Shown here: positions 49,308 through 55,124 of the stretch, piece after piece
How the letters are laid out: the number at the start of each line of letters is the position of its first letter
How positions within the stretch are numbered: position 1 is the stretch's first letter
Assembly: GCF_000209165.1 (NCBI RefSeq)
Contig: NC_009042.1
Location: 2,542,001 to 2,606,000 of the forward strand
DNA: 64,000 nucleotides
Source of the DNA: Scheffersomyces stipitis CBS 6054
Lineage: Eukaryota > Ascomycota > Pichiomycetes > Serinales > Debaryomycetaceae
Reading direction: 5' to 3'
Position numbers and translations under genes: made by a program
The notes under the pieces: model-generated
The model's database searches: none
What the model was told of the DNA's origin: nothing
What the model saw: only the letters and a program-made list of their open reading frames with translations

Positions 49308-49496
49308 TTATGATTTTTTGAATAAAGGTTTTCTTTGTTTTTTGATTGAATAGTGATTTTCAGATAATAGTAAAGAAGGAATTGAAAATAAATTAGTGAT
49401 AAAAATGAAAATGAAAACTGGAATTGAAGTACACTCTAAGGTGTGTAGGGAGGTTCCAGGTGACCTCCCTATCCGCTGCCAACAATGAATAATCAT
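49308..49496 (-). other. 62-codon frame bridging ORF1 and ORF2 (family A)
   Basis: Its ATG overlaps the ORF1 stop as ATGA (49496-49493), and it ends in TAA 18 bases before the ORF2 ATG. It encodes a hydrophobic middle (FIFIFITNLFSIPSLLL) and a Lys-rich end, with no known domain. It may be only a reinitiation leader. The ORF2 frame is open back to about 49356, one base (-1) out of register, so a slip on the A6 run (about 49330) could join the two. Whether it is translated is unknown. Confidence 0.3.
49447..49470. repeat. Hairpin in the ORF1-ORF2 spacer (family A)
   Basis: AGGGAGGT (49447-49454), an 8-base loop, then ACCTCCCT (49463-49470): an 8-bp perfect GC-rich stem in otherwise AT-rich spacer RNA, 22 bases beyond the ORF1 stop. 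It could assist reinitiation or RNA packaging. Confidence 0.55.
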
Positions 49497-51193
49497 TGTG
49501 GCAGACGGTTTGGCTCATTGTCAGACAATGAGTCAAAAAGGGAGGAGGAAGGAAGCATAGCTTGTGAGTCCACTTCAGTTGAACTCATATAGCTAGTGGA
49601 TTCCCTTCCTGTGTTCGTATGCTTGGAAGCATGTGCATCCTGTGACAAAGAACGAGTTGTAGTAGAGCTAGCTCGCTTTCTAGTGTTAGGAGAAGGCGGA
49701 GGTGGGTCTCGGTTAGGAGATTCATCTCGCTGTCTGGAAATAGAACTCGTTGGGGAAGGAGGTCTGGACAGAGCATGTCGATTGTGTGATTGTTTTCTAG
49801 TGGTCCTGTTGGCTTCTGAAGCAGGGAGAAAACCGTCCTCGTCAACCGTCACTGGATTGGTGTGTTTGAGGATGGATTTCGGCTGCTTTGTAACCGTAAT
49901 GTTACTTGAACGTGAAGGGCCTGAGGAGCCTGGAGTGCCTGAGGTGGAGTTGACAGTGATGGAAGGATTTCTGATGAATTTCTGGGCTTCTTCACGTGTC
50001 ACTTGATAATGAATTGGAGTCGTTGGGACCTTACATCTTGAAGTTGCATGTTGTCTCAGTCCGCAGAGACGGCATTGTTGGGCAACAGTACATTTTCTTC
50101 GGGTATGGTCAAGGGAGTGGCAGTAAGTACAATGAATGCAATCACTTTGAATTTGAAAAGACATATCCTCAAGAACTGGTTTCCTGATAGTGGAAGGAGG
50201 AGCTATCAGTCCTTCAAGTTCAATTAGGTAATGATAAATAACATTACCATATATTTGTGTATTATGACGTTTCACTTGTTTGTTTGTGGGTGCATCTGAG
50301 GCAATGCGTTTTCCAACACCCTTAAGAAAGTAGTCCATATACGAGTTTGCACCTCTACTGTATAGCTTAGGGAGTTTAAAACTGCCTAAGATATATTTTT
50401 TCGAGGTAGGGGGTCTGAAAGTTAGCTTGAAAGGTTGTTTAGTGATGGGATGCTGAAATTCAAGGTCCTCTACGAGGTTGATTAATTCTCGTTTCAATTT
50501 TGTTCCAGCTGATTCATCGAGAGTACACAATGGAATTGGAAAACGGATGAGACCATTGTCAGAAATTTCGAAGGAATAGCAATAACAAAGAAGATCAAGA
50601 TGATGGTCGAGAGTTGCAAGATGGTCCCGATCATCTTTATTGAGTTGGGCGATTTCTTCAGGGGAATTGTCGATCATGTAGTCTTCTTGCGAGACTTGCA
50701 TCTGGGCTTCAAGATCTTCATGTTGGTCAGCAAAGAGGGAGACTTCGTCACACACTTTGCTTTGGATGTTTTCGGCAAAAGCTTCACTGTGTTGAGGAGA
50801 GTAATCAGGAATACGACATGAAATCGTGTCTCCGACGGTTTGTTCCATGCGGAGAGAGTGAAATTGGAGTTTAAGAAATTCGGGAAACTGTTCGAGTCTT
50901 TGGAATTCAAGAGCAAAAGATTTTTTGGAGATGGGTTGCGATGAAGTCCTCTTAGAGAACTGAGCAGCCATTTGGGCATAGGTGGGAGTAGAAGAAGAAT
51001 TTTCTTCATCGGAGAGATTTTGCAGCCATTCTTGCTGCGATGATTCTGCGTTCTGCAGGCCATAAACCTGTTTATCTGCGACAGAGTCAAGGGTGGGGTC
51101 GATGTCGGTGTCGTCGGATTCCGCATCACGCGCGACATTTTCACTCGACGAAAAATTTTCATTGTCAAAAGCTTCAATAAGGGATTTTGTCAT
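49493..51193 (-). CDS. LINE ORF1: RNA-binding zinc-knuckle protein (family A)
   Basis: 566 residues from the Met at 51193. The frame stays open to an ATG at 51343, but that ATG and the following poly-Lys (KKKK) lie in the 3' tail of the neighbouring element, and the next 40 codons look like GC-rich 5' leader. The N-terminal half is acidic and Ser-rich. The centre may hold an RRM-like fold. Two gag-type CX2CX4HX4C knuckles follow, CTYCHSLDHTRRKC from residue 355 and CRLCGLRQHATSRC shortly after. The C-terminus is Ser/Pro/Arg-rich. ORF1 proteins coat LINE RNA and act as chaperones. The stop overlaps a downstream ATG (ATGA). Confidence 0.85.
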   Translation of the reverse strand: MTKSLIEAFDNENFSSSENVARDAESDDTDIDPTLDSVADKQVYGLQNAESSQQEWLQNLSDEENSSSTPTYAQMAAQFSKRTSSQPISKKSFALEFQRLEQFPEFLKLQFHSLRMEQTVGDTISCRIPDYSPQHSEAFAENIQSKVCDEVSLFADQHEDLEAQMQVSQEDYMIDNSPEEIAQLNKDDRDHLATLDHHLDLLCYCYSFEISDNGLIRFPIPLCTLDESAGTKLKRELINLVEDLEFQHPITKQPFKLTFRPPTSKKYILGSFKLPKLYSRGANSYMDYFLKGVGKRIASDAPTNKQVKRHNTQIYGNVIYHYLIELEGLIAPPSTIRKPVLEDMSFQIQSDCIHCTYCHSLDHTRRKCTVAQQCRLCGLRQHATSRCKVPTTPIHYQVTREEAQKFIRNPSITVNSTSGTPGSSGPSRSSNITVTKQPKSILKHTNPVTVDEDGFLPASEANRTTRKQSHNRHALSRPPSPTSSISRQRDESPNRDPPPPSPNTRKRASSTTTRSLSQDAHASKHTNTGRESTSYMSSTEVDSQAMLPSSSLFDSLSDNEPNRLPQ

Positions 51194-51447
51194 AATAGGT
51201 GTGCTTCCTGCGTCGCCAGCAGCGCGATTGGAGAGTTCACGAGTCGACAAACGACTCTGCTCACCTCGCGGATTGCTGGGGGACTTACGGGGACCCAAAC
51301 CAAGCGGTGGATCGGCCTTTTTTTTTTTTTGACGAAATGGCATGTATTACGACTAAAGTCTAACCTATCTACTACAAAGTATATAAATCATCCTCTAATC
51401 CATACCGAATGGTGGAGGAAATCCTAGGATAAAAACCTCCGAGTGAA

Positions 51448-51468
51448 ATCACCTAAAAACTAGGTGAT
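51448..51468. repeat. Hairpin in the 3' UTR of LINE B
   Basis: ATCACCTA, loop AAAAC, TAGGTGAT: an 8-bp perfect stem about 120 bases from the A tail. A palindrome sits at the equivalent place in the 3' fragment at 45514-45529. 3' stem-loops are the part recognised by the reverse transcriptase in several LINEs. Confidence 0.5.
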
Positions 51469-51527
51469 ATCCTTAGAAAACTGTAGAAAACTGGACAACG
51501 GTATATGCTACCGGACTTGTAAAATGT

Positions 51528-54500
51528 TTAAATAAGACGTCTAGACTGCAAAATCGATACCCAAGTAGAAAGTGTTGACAGAGAGAAGGATTCCCTGTCT
51601 TCACTGTTCCGCCGTCGAACTTGAAATAAGTAGACAGTAAGGAAGTATCGATTTAGAGAAAGGAAAGCAGCCACGGGAAGTTCAAACTTACCAATGATGT
51701 TGTTTAAATCTAGGTTCATACCTTCAGGCCCTAACAAATTCCAAAACGTGCGGCTAGCCTCACAGTCTTGGTAGGTATGGTGAAAGTATTTCCGTCTTTC
51801 AATTGAGTTGAGGCACATTACACAATCTTCAAGAGCCTCCGGATTGCCCTGGCGTTCGCGGTGACCAAGGTGGACCCTGTGTAATTCCTCTGTCCCTTTG
51901 GGATGAAGAAGTTGTACTTTATAAAGAGCCTTCCAAAACTTGGGGTAATTGTCCTGTAGCAGGGGAAACTTTTGAAGTAACGTACTGGAGCTACACACCG
52001 GTGCTTGTTGCTCATATTTGGCTGATCTACGAGTAAATGTCATGCGATCAACACGGCTGGTGATGGGTTTATCCCAGTCCAGCTGAAGTGGCGGATTACG
52101 CACCATCTCTTGTTTCTCGTTAAGCGTGAAAGGCTTTTTAAAATATGAATTAATCCAAAACCTCCTACCCCTTTCATCCGGGATATGGTAGCGGTTTTTC
52201 GGCTTAATGATGGTAAACCATGCTTCGAGCCATGCTATTTCGGCTCTGGTGAATTGAGTGTAGGTCTTGTACGCTGACATTGCATGATCTTTGTTTTGGA
52301 CCGCGTAGTTCACAAGGAAAAGGTACCACGGTACGATGTCCCATTTCAGGGGATCAAGTTGATTGCGTGTCGGAGGGTAAATTGTATCAATGAAGGATTG
52401 AAGTTTGTCACGGAGAACTATGAGATTCCAATCCACCAGATTCGTCAACGTTTCGTAGATAACTTTTGCCCGTCTTCCTAAGAGCTGTTGCTTGACATTG
52501 AGTAGTCCGAAGCCCCCTTTCTTTTTCAAGCTACTAAGGTTTCTGTCGCTAATGCGAGGGAGATGTCCCTTTACCATCTTTTTGATGTGCTTGATATTGT
52601 CATTTGCCATGGGATCATGTAGGTCTCGGAAGTAAATTTTCGAGAAGATGTAAGTATTGAACCCCGTGCATCTGAGATGAATTGGCAATTCTTGTATGGT
52701 GTGGAAATGTAGCTGTGTGGAAAGAGAGGAGATATACGAATCCCATCGGAAGCCGTTAAGCGGAACTCCGAGGTATTTGTAGTCAGTGGTGCTAATGTCA
52801 AGGACTTCAAAGCCAAGGATCTTGGTAACATCTTCGGGAGGTGACTGGCCCCAGTGGCAGGTCCGGGACTTGGCGATACTGACCAACGAGTTGGATGCTT
52901 GTTCAAATAGAGTAAGTTCTTCTTTGAGAATTTCATGATCTCTGGTTCCATTCACAAAAACTGTGAGATCATCTGCAAAGGCTGAATATTTCGCTGTTAG
53001 CGGTGGTAGATGGTCGAGTTGAATCGGAATTCCCTCGAGCCGACTCTGTAATCTTTGTAAAAGAGGCTCCAAGCAGAGATTGAAAAGGATAGGCAGCACT
53101 GGGTTGCCTTGTCTCGTTCCCTGTTTGAGTGGAAAGGTCTCTGACTTTGTGTTGTTGGTAAAAATGGCTGCAAATTGTTGTGTCGTTACCAGGAGCAAGA
53201 TCCGCTTGAATCTGGGGCCAAAGCCAAGTTGGTCGAGTACTGCAGACAAATAGTCGTGCGATATCCGATCAAATGCTTTAGTCAAGTCCAAGATAATGAC
53301 ATTTGCACTTTTCAGAGTCTCGGGGTCTTTTGATACTTTGTCGATGAGGGCCCGGAACCTTTGGATTTGAAAGTCCATCTGGCGTTCGGGCATAAAGCCG
53401 CATTGGTCATAGCCGATGAGGTCCTTGGTCACCTTTTGAAGGCGCATATTAAGGACCTGCGAAATCACCCTTAAAGAAGTATTAATAAGGGAGATGGGAC
53501 GGAAATCATCGACCGTGAGGTCCTTACGTTTTCTCTTGGGTATCAAACGGATGAGAACTAGAGCCATTGACTCTGGTAATATTCCCGTTTGCATGATATT
53601 CTCCGCGTCCTTTGTTAATAGTGGGCCTGCCTTGTCCCAGATAGCCTTTAGGAAAAGATAGGTCATCCCATCTTCTCCTGGCGTGGAACTGTTGGCAGTC
53701 CGCTGTAATCCGGACGTAAGTTCTTCATATGTGATTGGCTTTTCAAGCTCCACACTGTCGCTGGCTGATACTTTGCGACGGAACATCTGTACATACCTCC
53801 TAATGGAGAGTTTGGCTTCTTGGGCCTGGGAATCCAGGTAAAGCGCTGCTAGGTGTTCTCGTTGTATCTCTAGTATATCTTTGGTTGTGATGGCGGTGCG
53901 AGCCCGATCTGCGGTTGTGAGAGTACTCACAATTGTTGCTGCATGGGTTGCCCCTTTGAACCGGTCGTTGAGATCCTTGAAGATCTTTGGTGGTTGCCTC
54001 TCTTCTATTTGGGAAGTGACCGACTGTTGATTTCTAAGATAGCCTATTATTCTAGGCAATCGTTTTATGAATGCAGTGTAGTCGGAGAATCTTGTTTGTT
54101 GTAAGATACTGAAGAGATGTGTGTTGTCTAGCCAGTGGTCCTTTACGATAAAGCGGGGTTTTCTGATTTTTAGGGTTGCTTTTGGAAGGATAATAAGGTC
54201 TATTTCAACTGTTATATGAGTTGATGAGATTATGCCTTCTTTGTGTTGATGGTATCGCCAAACCCTGTCTTTAAGAGACGTGGGGAGATAGATACGATCG
54301 AGGCGGCGACAATTTCGGAAATTGTCATTCGTGAATAATTTGATTTGAGGATCGAGCCCTCTGAGAGTGTCGTGGAGTTGTAAGCCATGGAAGATAGCAT
54401 TGAATGCATCGCGTGATGCGACTTCCGTGGTTTGTCCGACGTGAAAGGAGTCAATTTCAGGGTCAAGGACCATGTTGAAATCGCCCCCTAGGCAGACGTG

Positions 54501-55079
54501 GAATGTAGCTCCTGCGTTGTTTAGTTTGAAGCTTTGGGTGATGATGTCAATTTGGGAGTGTAATGAGGTAAACAACTTGGCCTGAGCCGGATAGTTCCCG
54601 CTTGGGCCGTACACGGATATTATGAGGATGTATTCCTCTTTCTCCGTTAGTTTGATGATGGCGTCAGTTGCATAGGGCGCAAGTTCGGCGTCTAGATCAA
54701 GGTTGTTACTTGATATTTGGTGGAAGTGGGAGTACTGGAGATTTAAGATTATCCCAGTGCGTGATGAAGTGTTGGTGTAGATTAACTCCTTTTGGGAGTC
54801 TTTCAATGTATTCAGGAGTCCATGAATCCATTCCGGTGTCAAATGTGGCAGCGAAGTAGAAGAGGTTTCCTGAAACAGGTTGTGGGTTAGGTATTGAGAG
54901 TGGAAAACAGTTTCCTGGATGAGGAGAATGTCGCATTTATGTGCTAGTTCTCGAATTTTCGCAGGATCCTGGTTTCGTTGAATGTTCTTGGATCTACTCG
55001 TTAGTAAGTTGTTGCGATGATTCACTTCCGATGCCTTTAAGGTCGGATTGGTTATCGCCGTATCTAGTAGATTACTCAT
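51528..55079 (-). CDS. LINE ORF2: endonuclease-reverse transcriptase (family B)
   Basis: 1183 residues, intact. The APE endonuclease has ILLIQET (about residue 52), LGGDFNMVLDPEID, RRLDRIYLP and SSTHITV (again STH rather than SDH). The reverse transcriptase has FRPISLINTSLR, DQCGFMPERQ, ILDLTKAFDRI, GTRQGNPV and FADD at 701-704. In the GNPVxP motif residue 662 is encoded CTG where the other element has TCC (Ser) and LINEs generally have Ser, so it is probably read as Ser. The C-terminal knuckle begins CVMC at Cys1086. The ATG follows the ORF1 stop by one base, and a small TTGGCT/AGCCAA hairpin lies about 22-40 bases upstream of the junction, a layout suiting termination-reinitiation. Confidence 0.95.
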   Translation of the reverse strand: MSNLLDTAITNPTLKASEVNHRNNLLTSRSKNIQRNQDPAKIRELAHKCDILLIQETVFHSQYLTHNLFQETSSTSLPHLTPEWIHGLLNTLKDSQKELIYTNTSSRTGIILNLQYSHFHQISSNNLDLDAELAPYATDAIIKLTEKEEYILIISVYGPSGNYPAQAKLFTSLHSQIDIITQSFKLNNAGATFHVCLGGDFNMVLDPEIDSFHVGQTTEVASRDAFNAIFHGLQLHDTLRGLDPQIKLFTNDNFRNCRRLDRIYLPTSLKDRVWRYHQHKEGIISSTHITVEIDLIILPKATLKIRKPRFIVKDHWLDNTHLFSILQQTRFSDYTAFIKRLPRIIGYLRNQQSVTSQIEERQPPKIFKDLNDRFKGATHAATIVSTLTTADRARTAITTKDILEIQREHLAALYLDSQAQEAKLSIRRYVQMFRRKVSASDSVELEKPITYEELTSGLQRTANSSTPGEDGMTYLFLKAIWDKAGPLLTKDAENIMQTGILPESMALVLIRLIPKRKRKDLTVDDFRPISLINTSLRVISQVLNMRLQKVTKDLIGYDQCGFMPERQMDFQIQRFRALIDKVSKDPETLKSANVIILDLTKAFDRISHDYLSAVLDQLGFGPRFKRILLLVTTQQFAAIFTNNTKSETFPLKQGTRQGNPVLPILFNLCLEPLLQRLQSRLEGIPIQLDHLPPLTAKYSAFADDLTVFVNGTRDHEILKEELTLFEQASNSLVSIAKSRTCHWGQSPPEDVTKILGFEVLDISTTDYKYLGVPLNGFRWDSYISSLSTQLHFHTIQELPIHLRCTGFNTYIFSKIYFRDLHDPMANDNIKHIKKMVKGHLPRISDRNLSSLKKKGGFGLLNVKQQLLGRRAKVIYETLTNLVDWNLIVLRDKLQSFIDTIYPPTRNQLDPLKWDIVPWYLFLVNYAVQNKDHAMSAYKTYTQFTRAEIAWLEAWFTIIKPKNRYHIPDERGRRFWINSYFKKPFTLNEKQEMVRNPPLQLDWDKPITSRVDRMTFTRRSAKYEQQAPVCSSSTLLQKFPLLQDNYPKFWKALYKVQLLHPKGTEELHRVHLGHRERQGNPEALEDCVMCLNSIERRKYFHHTYQDCEASRTFWNLLGPEGMNLDLNNIIGKFELPVAAFLSLNRYFLTVYLFQVRRRNSEDRESFSLSTLSTWVSILQSRRLI

Positions 55080-55124
55080 ATTAATAGTCTATCGTGCTGG
55101 AGGGGTTGGCTTCGTGTGAGCCAA
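55077..55124 (-). promoter_or_regulatory. Translational coupling junction of LINE B
   Basis: On the minus strand the hairpin TTGGCT-loop-AGCCAA (55124-55106) is followed by the ORF1 stop TAA (55083-55081), a single T, and the ORF2 ATG (55079-55077). In the silkworm LINE SART1 an overlapping stop/start of similar type is used to restart translation for ORF2. Confidence 0.45.

Larger units (their letters stand above)
45549..51320 (-). mobile_element. LINE retrotransposon, family A (L1/Zorro-like)
   Basis: Minus-strand non-LTR element. A GC-rich 5' leader (51320-51194) is followed by ORF1 with two zinc knuckles (49493-51193), a 202-base spacer with a hairpin, ORF2 endonuclease/reverse transcriptase (45802-49290), a 240-base 3' UTR and a 12-A tail (45560-45549). 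No LTRs, integrase or protease are present. Its 5' end abuts the A-tail of the neighbouring element. Both frames are open, so the copy may be competent. APE endonuclease plus RT and a C-terminal CCHC place it with L1-clade elements such as Candida Zorro, the best-known yeast LINEs. Confidence 0.88.

Noticed and set aside
49325..49340. A AAA AAC-like slippery heptamer in the family A spacer
   Set aside because: The phase is wrong for the classic -1 signal (the frame reads AAA AAA CAA). Only simple slippage on A6 remains possible, so it is mentioned as a minor alternative and not claimed.
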